Of a stretch of 64,000 nt of DNA, positions 49,920 to 59,662 are shown in pieces (position 1 is the first letter of the stretch; every line of letters begins with the position of its first letter). A program made the position numbers and the translations under genes. The notes beneath the pieces were generated by a model, which saw only the letters and a program-made list of their open reading frames with translations, did not search any database and was not told where the DNA came from. The DNA comes from Pseudosporangium ferrugineum (lineage in GTDB: Bacteria; Actinomycetota; Actinomycetes; Mycobacteriales; Micromonosporaceae). The stretch is taken from positions 124,001 through 188,000 of the forward strand of contig NZ_PVZG01000016.1 in NCBI RefSeq assembly GCF_003002065.1. Reading direction: 5' to 3'.

Positions 49920-51107
49920 TCAGAAATCGGCGAACAGGTAGGGCATCGACTTCGGGAACAGGGCGCCCAGGGCCTCCACCGCCGACGCCCCCATCTGCCC
50001 GAACCCCCGGGTGATCACCTCCACCGGGTCCAGCACCCCGTACGCCAGCGCCGAGATGCCCGCACAGGTCAGCGTGGCCTCCGGCTCGCCCCGGACGGCC
50101 TCGACCTTCAGCGCGCCGCCCGCACCGGTGATCCGGTAACGCCCGGCGAGCAGGTCGTCGTCCACCACCTCGACCGTCACGGCCGTGTCCGCCCCGGCCG
50201 GCAGCCCGTCCAGCGCCTCCATCGTCAGCAACCGGACCATCGGCGCACCCCGGCGCGGATGGTCCACGCGGCCCTCGGTCAGCACGGCGAAGTCCGTACC
50301 CCAGAGCTCGGGCACCTCGTCCACGCCGATCTTCACCTCTATGCGGGCGACCTGATCCACGTGCCGCGCGAAGAACTGGAGCAGCAGAGCGCGCCCCATC
50401 GGCCCCGTGGTCAGCAGGTCACCCGCAACCAGGTCGCCGCCGTACTCGGCGATCCGATACGTCACGGCGCCCACCACCTCCCCGTCCACGCGCGCCACGG
50501 CCACCCACAGCGGCGGGCTCTCGCGGAATTCGGCGGTGCGCGTCTCGTCGTACACGGAAAAGCCGTGCCGTTTCTCCAGCAGGCGCAGCGTGAGGTCGTT
50601 GTAGGCGTCGAACCCCTCGGCGAGGCGCAGCCGCTCGACCTCGCCCGGCAGTTCGGCCCTGAGCAGGTGCGCGAGCCCTTCCGGCGCGAAGCTCGCGGTG
50701 CGCACCCGCGGCACCCCCACGTAACCGAGCCTGCCGTAGAACGACGGCCGGAACGGATAGAGGGCACTGACGGCACAGCCCTGCTCCCGCGTCTGACGCA
50801 GCAGCCGAATCATGAGCTCCCGCACGAACCCCCGCCGCCGCGCGGACGGATGCGCCGCGACCGACGCCACCCCGGCCATGTCCTGCACGACACCCCGCAC
50901 GTTCTGCCGCATCGGAAACGCGGCGACCCCGGCGAGCGCCTGCCCGTCCTCCTCCGCGACCAGGCTGGTGGCCGTCCGATAGAAGACCATCCGCCGGGCG
51001 TAGGCCTCCCGCTCGGCGTCGCTCCAGGGCGAGGGCATGAACGCGTACGCCTGAAGCGGGAACATCGTGTCGGTGCGCTCGTCGGCCGAGACCTGTCGGA
51101 TCTGCAT
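49920..51107 (-). CDS. Eis-family GNAT N-acetyltransferase
   Basis: A 395-residue protein with the Eis layout: an N-terminal GNAT domain (LVAEEDGQALAGVAAFPM, VASVAAHPSARRRGFVRELMIRLL with the acetyl-CoA RRxG loop near residue 85), a second GNAT-like fold and a C-terminal SCP2-like domain (VVDDDLLAGRYRITG). The free C-terminal residue (FADF) can act as general base in the family. Mycobacterial Eis acetylates aminoglycosides and proteins; the substrate here is unknown. ATG 51107 is chosen since the upstream frame is low-complexity. It is convergent with apbE. Confidence 0.88.
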   Translation of the reverse strand: MQIRQVSADERTDTMFPLQAYAFMPSPWSDAEREAYARRMVFYRTATSLVAEEDGQALAGVAAFPMRQNVRGVVQDMAGVASVAAHPSARRRGFVRELMIRLLRQTREQGCAVSALYPFRPSFYGRLGYVGVPRVRTASFAPEGLAHLLRAELPGEVERLRLAEGFDAYNDLTLRLLEKRHGFSVYDETRTAEFRESPPLWVAVARVDGEVVGAVTYRIAEYGGDLVAGDLLTTGPMGRALLLQFFARHVDQVARIEVKIGVDEVPELWGTDFAVLTEGRVDHPRRGAPMVRLLTMEALDGLPAGADTAVTVEVVDDDLLAGRYRITGAGGALKVEAVRGEPEATLTCAGISALAYGVLDPVEVITRGFGQMGASAVEALGALFPKSMPYLFADF

Positions 51108-51320
51108 GCCCCCATCCAACCCGCAGGGGCCGGTCCGGCGCTCGCTCGTTCCGCCGGCCTGTGGATAACCGGGGCGCCCGAACCGACCCGGACGCCGCAT
51201 TGCCGGCCCCGATGTGGTTGCCCGCGCTGCGGGACCCCCGCCCGTGCGCGGCGGCCGACCCCCTGACATCGACCCTGACCTGGCATTCCACCGATTTGCG
51301 ACGCGCCGGGGTACCCCGGT

Positions 51321-51350
51321 TTGGCAAGGCCGGGGGCGACCGGCTAATGT
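51321..51350 (+). promoter_or_regulatory. Promoter of the tRNA cluster
   Basis: TTGGCA (51321-51326) and TAATGT (51345-51350) have an 18-bp spacer. Transcription would start about 27 bp before tRNA-Gly. The remainder of 51108-51320 shows nothing I can support. Confidence 0.65.
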
Positions 51351-51383
51351 TTCTTCCGTCGCCGGGGGAACCCGGAAGGACAA

Positions 51384-51456
51384 GCGGACGTAGCGCAGCT
51401 GGTAGCGCATCACCTTGCCAAGGTGAGGGTCGCGGGTTCGAATCCCGTCGTCCGCT
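51384..51456 (+). tRNA. tRNA-Gly (GCC)
   Basis: A 73-nt cloverleaf: acceptor GCGGACG/CGTCCGC, D arm, anticodon stem TCACC/GGTGA with loop TTGCCAA (anticodon GCC), T arm GCGGGTTCGAATCCCGT, discriminator T. No CCA is encoded. Confidence 0.97.
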
Positions 51457-51493
51457 CGGAGAGGCCGCGACAGGTTACGTGCGGGGCCAGCTC

Positions 51494-51564
51494 GGTGGAG
51501 TGGCCGAGAGGCGAGGCAACGGCCTGCAAAGCCGTGTACACGGGTTCAAATCCCGTCTCCACCT
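51494..51564 (+). tRNA. tRNA-Cys (GCA)
   Basis: A 71-nt cloverleaf: acceptor GGTGGAG/CTCCACC, anticodon stem ACGGC/GCCGT with loop CTGCAAA (anticodon GCA), T arm CGGGTTCAAATCCCG, discriminator T. No CCA is encoded. Confidence 0.97.
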
Positions 51565-51578
51565 CGGCATAAGATCGA

Positions 51579-51653
51579 GGGCGATTGGCGCAGCGGGAGC
51601 GCGCTTCCTTGACACGGAAGAGGTCACTGGTTCGATCCCAGTATCGCCCACCA
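51579..51653 (+). tRNA. tRNA-Val (GAC)
   Basis: Acceptor GGGCGAT/ATCGCCC, anticodon stem CTTCC/GGAAG with loop TTGACAC (anticodon GAC), T arm ACTGGTTCGATCCCAGT, discriminator A, and an encoded CCA (51651-51653), unlike the other two. Its 3' end borders recombinase remnants and may have been an attachment site. Confidence 0.96.
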
Positions 51654-51673
51654 CGCAAAACAGCAGGTCAGAA

Positions 51674-51708
51674 CGGGTTTCGTCCCACCGGGACGGAGCC
51701 CGATTTTT
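51674..51708 (+). terminator. Rho-independent terminator of the tRNA cluster
   Basis: CGGG-TTT-CGTCCC-ACC-GGGACG-GAG-CCCG forms a stem with one symmetric internal loop, followed by ATTTTT. This is the one clear hairpin plus T-run in the window. Confidence 0.85.
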
Positions 51709-51755
51709 GTTGGCGGGCAAGATCGGGAGAGGTTTTAGAGACGATCTTGGTCGTT

Positions 51756-51908
51756 TCATTCGCCGCTACCGGGCGAACGAGGGCTCAGACCTCGCCGGTC
51801 CGCCAGTGCCCTCCCCCAGACCTGGGTCAGCCCGTCGTGTAGGTCGCGGATCATCCCGTCGGTGACGTGCGAGTACAGCGCCTGCACCGAGCCGTCGGCG
51901 TGGCCCAT
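51756..51908 (-). pseudogene. Tyrosine recombinase C-terminal fragment
   Basis: The minus-strand frame reads MGHADGSVQALYSHVTDGMI and RDLHDGLTQVW before TGA at 51756. This is the end of a phage-type integrase, including the last catalytic His region (GHADGSVQ) and the catalytic tyrosine (YSHVT). An in-frame TGA just upstream of the fragment and no catalytic arginine before it show it is truncated. It lies about 100 bp behind tRNA-Val, the usual place for an integrase gene of an element inserted into a tRNA. Confidence 0.8.
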
Positions 51909-52239
51909 GGGCATCCATCAACCGAGCCGGGGTACGAAGCTCGATCATCACGGTCTCGCAGGCGTGCCTTCTTTCCGCAGAACCCGTGTGCCGAACGTTC
52001 GTGTCGTCATTGAGCTGGCTGTCCCGGCGCTTCGTTTCGCGCTGCTGGCGTTGCGGGGTGTTGCATTCCCGGCAGGATTCTGTGGCCCGGCTCATGCTGT
52101 CCGCGAGGTGCGGCGGGCGAGGCCGGATACCGGTCCAAGCCGGGAATCGCGGCACTCCAGTGCTCCATCTGCTTGACCCTCGACCTGGTGGAGGCCTCAA
52201 GGTCGTCTTGTCGGCCATTTGGTGATGACAGGAGTGATG

Positions 52240-52656
52240 ATGGATCTGGGTAACCCCGTGCTGAAGCTGTGCCAAGAGGGAATGCGGGCGGAGGTGGAAG
52301 GACGGCTGCTAGACGCCCAGGCGCTTTTCGAGCAGGCATGGGCGGCGCGAACTGACGACTACGACGCTTGCGTTGCGGCGCACTATCTTGCCCGGCGGCA
52401 GGACGATCCCGCAGAGATCCTTCGATGGAATCAGGAGGCGTTGCGGCATGCTGACGCTGTCGGTGACGAGAGGGTGGCGCCCTTTTATCCTTCGCTGCTC
52501 GTGGGGGTGGCGTCGGCTCACGAGCAACTGGGCGACGCTGCCGCCGCCCGCGTCGCGTTCGAACGGGCGGCCGAGTATGTCGGTGTGTTGCCGGCGGATG
52601 AATACGGCGAGCAGCTGCGGGCGGCCGTCACCGATGGGCTGCGCAGGTTGAGCTGA
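52240..52656 (+). CDS. Small TPR-like protein
   Basis: A 138-residue protein with helical-repeat character: EGRLLDAQALFEQAWAARTDDYDACVAAHYLARRQDD, then SLLVGVASAHEQLGDAAAARVAFERAAEYV. I do not recognise a specific family; it resembles TPR scaffolds. ATG 52240 has GGAG at 52231-52234 (5 bases); ATG 52237 and TTG 52219 are alternatives. Codon GC is slightly lower than in neighbours. It lies inside the recombinase-remnant region, so it may be cargo of the former element. Confidence 0.6.
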   Translation: MDLGNPVLKLCQEGMRAEVEGRLLDAQALFEQAWAARTDDYDACVAAHYLARRQDDPAEILRWNQEALRHADAVGDERVAPFYPSLLVGVASAHEQLGDAAAARVAFERAAEYVGVLPADEYGEQLRAAVTDGLRRLS

Positions 52657-52759
52657 CATTCGTGGTCTCCCGTGCCCGCGGCGGCGATGCGGCATCATCG
52701 CGGGGCCGGGGTGGGCAGTCGAGGGTGCTCATCTGTGCAGGTGTAGGGCCGGTTTGGCT

Positions 52760-53217
52760 TCAACATGGGCCGATCGTCTGGGAGCGGTTCGTGGGCAGGC
52801 GGATCACGCGGCCCGTGCCGGAGGCGGCCTCGCGGAGCTGAATGATCTCTTCGTGCTGTGCGGCGAGGCGGGACAGGGCCTGGCTGCGGAAGTCGGTGAG
52901 TTCGGCGATCCTCTGGTCGGCTCGGGATAGGCGTTCGGTGAGTTTGCCGATGTCGGCCTTCAGACGGGTGATCTGGGCGATGCGCGGGTCCGGGGTCTGG
53001 CCGGTCTGGTGCAACTGCTGGAGGCGATGCTCGAAGTCGGCTCGCAGGTGTGCGTAGGGCCGGTTGCCGTAGAACGCGGTGCGGTCGACGCCCGCTTCGC
53101 GGGCCAGGGTCTTGATGTCGCACTTGCCGCCGGCCGGGATCTCGCCGCGCAGGAGCCGGTCCATCGTTGCCTGGATACGGTTTCGTTCTCGGCTCGTTGA
53201 GCTGCGGTGATCCTCAT
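52760..53217 (-). CDS. TnpC/DUF6262-like recombinase accessory protein (start probably frameshifted)
   Basis: The coding frame reads EDHRSSTSRERNRIQATMDRLLRG, then a helix-turn-helix-like KTLAREAGVDRTAFYGNRPY and a long coiled coil (about 70 residues) ending near 52760. This matches small accessory proteins found beside tyrosine recombinases (TnpC of Tn554-like or DUF6262 type, by recall). An ATG at 53217 overlaps the recombinase stop as ATGA but is out of frame with this reading. One inserted G after ATG would join them. The first in-frame ATG is 53164. It may therefore be a pseudogene or use the later start. Confidence 0.5.
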
Positions 53218-53905
53218 TGTTCGTCCTTGTCGGGCTTCGGTGCGGTCGCGGCGTCGATCTCGGCGATGACACGCTGAGCGCGGTCGTGGTCAGTGCGCAG
53301 GCGGTCGCGTTCAACGGTGCGGGTCTTGCCGAGCTTGCCGATGAAGGTCTTGGTCCGCTCGGCGTGCTCGGCCCAGACCGGCCGGCGCCCGGTCCCGGCG
53401 AACAACGCCCGTGCCGCGCGGTAGGTGAACGGCTCCGCCGACGCGTAGCCCTCGGCCATCGCCCACCGGTAGAACAGCGACAGGATGCTCATGTGCTGGC
53501 CCCACGTCGTCGCCGCGAATCGGGCCTTCACCGGCCCCGTAGCCCGGTGCCCGGTGTACCGGCTCAACCCCGCCTTCAGCCGCTCCCGCGACTCGAACAG
53601 CCCGACACCGTGCACTGCCAGGAACTCCGCCCAGTCCTTCAGCATCCGCGCGTACGTCTGCCACGAGTTCGCCGCCGGCGCACCGCTGGCCGGTAACTCT
53701 CGCAGCCACCGGTTCACCGCAACGGTCGGACGCGGGCTGCCGGGCCGTCCTCGAACCGCAGATCGTCGTCGACGAGTACCGGCATGCCCTCCGGGATCAA
53801 CGGCCGATGCGCCACATCCCACGACTGCCAGCCCTGGGCAGAGAAGAAGGTCAAGATCACGGGCGCCGACAGTAGAAACACAACACGCCTCAGCGCAACC
53901 GCCAA
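53214..53905 (-). pseudogene. Tyrosine recombinase, frameshifted and internally deleted
   Basis: Two overlapping frames together give an integrase N-terminus: GWQSWDVAHRPLIPEGMPVL...DDDLRFEDG from about 53850 to 53735, then PTVAVNRWLRELPASGAPAA and YARMLKDWAEFLAVHG in the next frame. The frame change is near 53730. The SAM-like core-binding domain continues to about 53410 and then jumps to a tail (RPVWAEHAERTKTFIGKL...) without any catalytic Arg/His/Tyr region. So it carries a frameshift and a deletion of the catalytic domain, and cannot be active. Confidence 0.7.
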
Positions 53906-53949
53906 ACCCCTAGGTCAATCATCCGTAGCAGCCAATCGCAACACAGGAA

Positions 53950-54051
53950 CTAAGCAGGAAGAATGTGCCGCAGCCCGTGCGGCGTCAGCCCCGGCGCGAT
54001 CGGGAACCAGCACGCGGCCCGGGGCTGGTTGTAGATCGGGGTGGGCGAGCG
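53950..54051 (-). pseudogene. Tyrosine recombinase catalytic-box fragment
   Basis: The minus-strand frame between a TGA at 54054 and TAG at 53950 reads TPIYNQPRAACWFPIAPG, then LTPHGLRHILPA. The LTPHGLRH segment is the catalytic arginine box (HGLRH) of actinobacterial integrases, after which the frame is lost. The remainder of 53906-54208 shows no gene. Confidence 0.7.
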
Positions 54052-54208
54052 TCAATGACATGCCCATCGGCGGAGGCCCGGCAGCGATCACTTGCCGGGT
54101 AGGCCGTCATGATTCACCGGCGGTGCGGATGCCGTCGCTGCGGGGTGCCTCACCGATTGACATGCGTCGTAGGCTGCCCGACAGGATCGCGGTGGGCGGG
54201 AGGCTCCA

Positions 54209-54631
54209 TTGTCAACGACGGCGGGGTTCGGCACGAAATATCTGGGCTTCTCCAAGCGGCAGCCCGATGGCACGCACACCGCCACCGAGTGGGCCACGGC
54301 CATCCTGCCGATATGGCCTCTGCGCCGACATCAGCTCGTCGTCGGCGCGACGAGCGGTCAATACCACAGAGGCACGATCTCGTACGTGACGCCCTACCGC
54401 ATCGTCGCCTCGACACGGTTGCGCCCGCTGGAGATTCTCGCCACCTATCTCGCCTGGTGGGTTCTGATGCCGGGGATCGCGGTCGGGCCGATCGTCCTGC
54501 TGAATCTGTCGGGCTCGGAGGCCCAGGACGGTTTCGGTCCTAATCTGCTGGCGATCCTCTGGCTGATCTTTGTGCCCGCCGGCATCGAGAGGCTCGCCCG
54601 GCAGGTGCGTCAGTTGCCCGGACAGCGGTAG
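54209..54631 (+). CDS. Small membrane protein, hypothetical
   Basis: A 140-residue protein. A soluble N-terminus (STTAGFGTKYLGFSKRQPDG...) precedes two hydrophobic helices: IVASTRLRPLEILATYLAWWVLMPGIAVGPIVLL (about 72-100) and NLLAILWLIFVPAGI (about 112-126). I do not recognise the family. The start is TTG 54209 with GGGAGG about 5 bases upstream; no ATG or GTG gives the full N-terminus. The GC content is slightly lower than in flanking genes, which fits the neighbouring mobile-DNA remnants. Confidence 0.5.
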   Translation: MSTTAGFGTKYLGFSKRQPDGTHTATEWATAILPIWPLRRHQLVVGATSGQYHRGTISYVTPYRIVASTRLRPLEILATYLAWWVLMPGIAVGPIVLLNLSGSEAQDGFGPNLLAILWLIFVPAGIERLARQVRQLPGQR

Positions 54632-54658
54632 GCCCGGCGGCCCGCGGATAACGCCTTA

Positions 54659-55774
54659 TCAGCGGGGGCCGAAGACCGTGCCGAGTTTGGACAAGCGGGC
54701 GTTGTCCAGCTCCCACCGCAGCACGGTGTCGAGCGTGTCGAGTGCCCGGCCCTCGGCCGTGGCCTTCGGGCTCTGCAGGCCGTCGACCACCTCGGGCAGG
54801 GCCGCCACCACCGCCGCGGCGGCGGTCCGGATGGGCTCTTCGGCGCCGTCGGCCACTGCGCGGATCAGGTTCACCACCGGGATGCGGGCGGTGCCCGCGT
54901 AGCGCCCGGCGATCCGCTCCAGCCCGGCCAGCGGGGCGGCCCCCGCCTCTCGCGTGGCCGCGGACAGGGCAGCGAGCAGAAATTGGCCCAGTTCGCTGCG
55001 GCCCGCCGAGAGGCCGGGAAGCACCGCCGCGACCGCCGCCCGGGTCGCTGATTCCGCGGGCGTCTCGGTGCCGTCGCTTTCCGGGGCGTCCGCCTGGTAG
55101 GCCAGCCGCCGCCGGCCCGCGGTGCTCATCCGGAACAGCACCATGAGCGCCGTAGCCCGGTAGAAGTCGCTCACCCCGTCGGCTCCCGCGAGCGCGGCCA
55201 CCCGGGGCACCGCTGCCGGAGTGGCGGGCACCACCGAGCCCTGCGGGAACGCGTCGTCGGCGATCGCCGCGATCAGGTCGCCCACGCCGTCGAAGGTACA
55301 GCCCTCGACGGCGGCCGCGCGCAGGTCGGCGGCGGGACGACGGAAACCGCCGCATTTGAGTCCGGGGGGCGTGGGCGGGGTCGGTGCGGCGGCCGTCTGC
55401 GTGCCTACGAGCTTCGCGCGGATCCGGTCGGCCTCGGCCCGGTCGAGCGAGTGCGCGAGGCCCTCCCGCGAGAAGCGTTCGATCGCTTTGTCCGGGAATT
55501 GGCCGCATGCCGAGTTGGCCTGCCCGCCGTACGTGCGGGCGATGGCGGCGACGGCCTTCTTCTCGGCCGATGAGACCTCCAGCGGGCCCTCGTAGGGCGG
55601 GTCCACGGCCAGCGAGTGGGCCCGCCACCAGCCGGCGAAGCGGGCCTCCGCCGGGTCGGCCGGCACCTCCCGTACGGCGACCAGCAGGTGGCCGCGCTCC
55701 GCCAGCTTCTCGGCGACGGCGTAGGCCGAGACCTCGTCCGGCACAGACACGACGAAGCGCATCTCACGGATCAC
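54659..55774 (-). CDS. Hypothetical protein with N-terminal prediction of soluble fold
   Basis: A 371-residue soluble protein I do not recognise. The N-terminal 75 residues (MRFVVSVPDEVSAYAVAEKLAERGHLLVAVREV) look like a small ferredoxin-like or ribonuclease-E-inhibitor-like alpha/beta fold. The middle contains a GLKCGGFRRP segment and an alanine-rich helical half (about 180-371), possibly armadillo-like. Start GTG 55774 or ATG 55762 (the MRFVV start); TAGGAT at 55796-55791 is a possible -10. No neighbour informs its role. Confidence 0.6.
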   Translation of the reverse strand: MIREMRFVVSVPDEVSAYAVAEKLAERGHLLVAVREVPADPAEARFAGWWRAHSLAVDPPYEGPLEVSSAEKKAVAAIARTYGGQANSACGQFPDKAIERFSREGLAHSLDRAEADRIRAKLVGTQTAAAPTPPTPPGLKCGGFRRPAADLRAAAVEGCTFDGVGDLIAAIADDAFPQGSVVPATPAAVPRVAALAGADGVSDFYRATALMVLFRMSTAGRRRLAYQADAPESDGTETPAESATRAAVAAVLPGLSAGRSELGQFLLAALSAATREAGAAPLAGLERIAGRYAGTARIPVVNLIRAVADGAEEPIRTAAAAVVAALPEVVDGLQSPKATAEGRALDTLDTVLRWELDNARLSKLGTVFGPR

Positions 55775-56041
55775 GGCGGCATCCTATCGGCGACGGGCCG
55801 GCCCGGGGTGGCGCGAAGTGCGACTGACCTGGCGCGTTCGGCTGATGACGCGTCTCCCCCATCTGCATATCGTGGGCCACCTTGAGGAGAATATCGACGA
55901 CGAGTGCCACGCTCGCCGATGTCGGGCTGGCCGCCGGGCCGGTGCTCCGGGCGGTCGGCCTGCCCGAGAATCTGCTGCACAACCCGCAGGTCGCCCTCAC
56001 CCCGGTCCGCAGACGCTTGTTGTGCACCGCGACGACGACGG

Positions 56042-56230
56042 CTTGCGGGGGCGGGCCCCCGCTTCTGCCCCGGACGCAATCTGGCCATGATCGATACGGC
56101 CGTGGTGACCTCGGTGCTGGCGCGGTCCTTCGACTTCGTGCCGGACCGGTCGGCCGGCGCCGTGACCGAGGGGCTGAGCTTCTCCATGGTTCCGAAGGGT
56201 TTCCATCTCACCGTCACCCGCCGGGCGTGA
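56042..56230 (+). pseudogene. Cytochrome P450 C-terminal remnant
   Basis: The frame AGAGPRFCPGRNLAMIDTAV, continuing to FSMVPKGFHLTVTRRA and a TGA at 56230, is the end of a P450. CPGRNLA holds the haem-ligand cysteine, followed by the L-helix and last beta strands. Upstream, coding-like sequence continues only in another frame (ADVGLAAGPVLRAVGLPENLL, about 55912-56000) and no I- or K-helix motif is present. The gene is therefore a truncated, frameshifted relic. The 55775-56041 interval holds nothing else supportable. Confidence 0.75.
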
Positions 56231-56239
56231 CACGCGAAG

Positions 56240-56266
56240 GTGTGGCGGCACCGTGCGCCGCCACAC
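56240..56266 (-). terminator. Terminator of the GH10 gene
   Basis: GTGTGGCGGC and GCCGCCACAC form a perfect 10-bp stem with a 7-base loop, 16 bp beyond the GH10 stop. It can also end transcripts from the P450 remnant side. Confidence 0.75.
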
Positions 56267-56281
56267 CCCGTACGCGATCGG

Positions 56282-57954
<1,673 letters not shown>

Positions 57955-58096
57955 TGACTCCTCTTGCCGTCCGCGTAATGCTCTGGCAACATGGCGAATC
58001 CCCACCGACCGATAATTGGAAGTTTCGATTACGCACTGTTGTTACCGGTCACATCAGAAGATCAAATGCGTTGCCGAATGCTGGAGGAGAAGCAGC

Positions 58097-59578
58097 GTGA
58101 AACCGTCCCCGAATCGCCGCCGATGGCTCGCGGCGGCAACCGCAGCGTTCACCGTGCTGGCCGGCAGCCTGCTCACCGTCGTGAATGCGCCCGCGGCGTC
58201 GGCCGCGACCATCGACACCACCGCCTGGTACGTGCTGGTCAACCGCAACAGCGGCAAGGCCCTCGACGTGTACAACCTGGCCACGAACGACGGCGCCCGG
58301 ATCACCCAGTGGACGCGCAACGACCAGAACCAGCAACAGTGGCAGTTCGTCGACTCCGGCGGCGGCTTCTACCGGCTGAAGTCGAGGCACTCGGGCAAGG
58401 TGCTCGACGTCTACAACCGGTCCACCGCCGACGGCGGCTCCGTCGTCCAGTGGACCGACACCAACGCCGCCAACCAGCAGTTCGGCATCCAGGACATCGA
58501 CGGCTACGTTCAGCTGATCAACCGCAACAGCGGCAAGGCGCTCGAGGTGCAGGGCGCGTCGACCGCCGACGGTGCCAACATCGTCCAGTACAGCGACTGG
58601 AACGGCGCCAACCAGCAGTGGCAGCTCGCCCGGGTCGGCGGCACCGATCCCACGACGCCGCCGCCGGGCGGCAGTTGCACCCTGCCGTCGACGTACCGCT
58701 GGAGCTCGACGGGGGCGCTGGCCACCCCCAGGTCCGGGTGGGTCTCGCTCAAGGACTTCACCACCGTGCCGTACAACGGCCGGCAACTGGTGTACGCGAC
58801 CACGCACGACACCGGATCCACCTGGGGCTCGATGAACTTCGGACTGTTCACGAACTGGTCCGACATGGCCTCGGCGAGCCAGAACGCGATGTCGTCGGCG
58901 ACCGTGGCCCCGACGCTGTTCTACTTCGCCCCCAGGAGCGTCTGGGTGCTCGCGTACCAGTGGGGCCCGACGGCGTTCTCCTACCGCACCTCCAGCGACC
59001 CCACCAACGCGAACGGCTGGTCGGCGGCGCAGACCCTGTTCTCCGGCAGCATCTCCGGCTCCGGCACCGGCCCGATCGACCAGACGCTCATCGGTGACGG
59101 CACGAACATGTACCTGTTCTTCGCCGGCGACAACGGCAAGATCTACCGGGCCTCCATGCCGATCGGCAACTTCCCCGGCAGCTTCGGCAGCGGCTCGACC
59201 GTGGTGATGAGCGACTCGACGAACAACCTCTTCGAGGCACCGCAGGTCTACAAGGTCCAGGGCCAGAACCAGTACCTGATGATCGTCGAGGCGATCGGCG
59301 CGAACGGCCGCTACTTCCGCTCGTTCACCGCCAGCAGCCTGGGCGGGTCGTGGACACCGCAGGCCGCCACCGAGAGCAACCCCTTCGCCGGCAAGGCCAA
59401 CAGCGGCGCCACCTGGACCAACGACATCAGCCACGGCGAGCTGGTCCGGGTGAACGCCGACCAGACCATGACCATCGACCCGTGCAACCTGCAACTGCTC
59501 TACCAGGGCCGCTCCCCCAGCTCCGGCGGCGACTACGGCCTCCTGCCGTACCGCCCCGGCCTGCTGACGCGCCGCTGA
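58097..59578 (+). CDS. Secreted GH62 alpha-L-arabinofuranosidase with ricin-type lectin domain
   Basis: A 493-residue exported enzyme. A signal peptide ([23 protein letters not shown], cut near residue 37 after ASA) precedes a RicinB-like domain (40-180) with three QxW-type repeats and a TPPPGG linker. The GH62 five-bladed catalytic domain (about 194-493) includes [53 protein letters not shown] and [15 protein letters not shown]62 enzymes remove arabinose side chains from arabinoxylan, which helps the adjacent xylanase. GTG 58097 follows GGAGGAG by 7 bases. Confidence 0.96.
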   Translation: MKPSPNRRRWLAAATAAFTVLAGSLLTVVNAPAASAATIDTTAWYVLVNRNSGKALDVYNLATNDGARITQWTRNDQNQQQWQFVDSGGGFYRLKSRHSGKVLDVYNRSTADGGSVVQWTDTNAANQQFGIQDIDGYVQLINRNSGKALEVQGASTADGANIVQYSDWNGANQQWQLARVGGTDPTTPPPGGSCTLPSTYRWSSTGALATPRSGWVSLKDFTTVPYNGRQLVYATTHDTGSTWGSMNFGLFTNWSDMASASQNAMSSATVAPTLFYFAPRSVWVLAYQWGPTAFSYRTSSDPTNANGWSAAQTLFSGSISGSGTGPIDQTLIGDGTNMYLFFAGDNGKIYRASMPIGNFPGSFGSGSTVVMSDSTNNLFEAPQVYKVQGQNQYLMIVEAIGANGRYFRSFTASSLGGSWTPQAATESNPFAGKANSGATWTNDISHGELVRVNADQTMTIDPCNLQLLYQGRSPSSGGDYGLLPYRPGLLTRR

Positions 59579-59585
59579 TCCGATC

Positions 59586-59630
59586 CACCATCGCCGGGCC
59601 CGGGGCGTTCACTCCGGGCCCGGCATGGTG
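59586..59630 (+). terminator. Terminator of the GH62 gene
   Basis: CACCAT-C-GCCGGGCCCGG and CCGGGCCCGGC-ATGGTG form a 17-bp stem with one bulge and a 10-base loop, just after the GH62 stop. Confidence 0.85.
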
Positions 59631-59662
59631 TGGACCGCTGTCCCGGGGCGAGACTGGGCGGC

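Noticed and set aside
51766-52275. A 169-codon minus-strand protein
   Set aside because: It is in a different frame from the recognisable integrase end, and its tail is Arg-rich shadow sequence.
53217-53696. A plus-strand frame of 159 codons
   Set aside because: Antisense to the recombinase remnant, low complexity.
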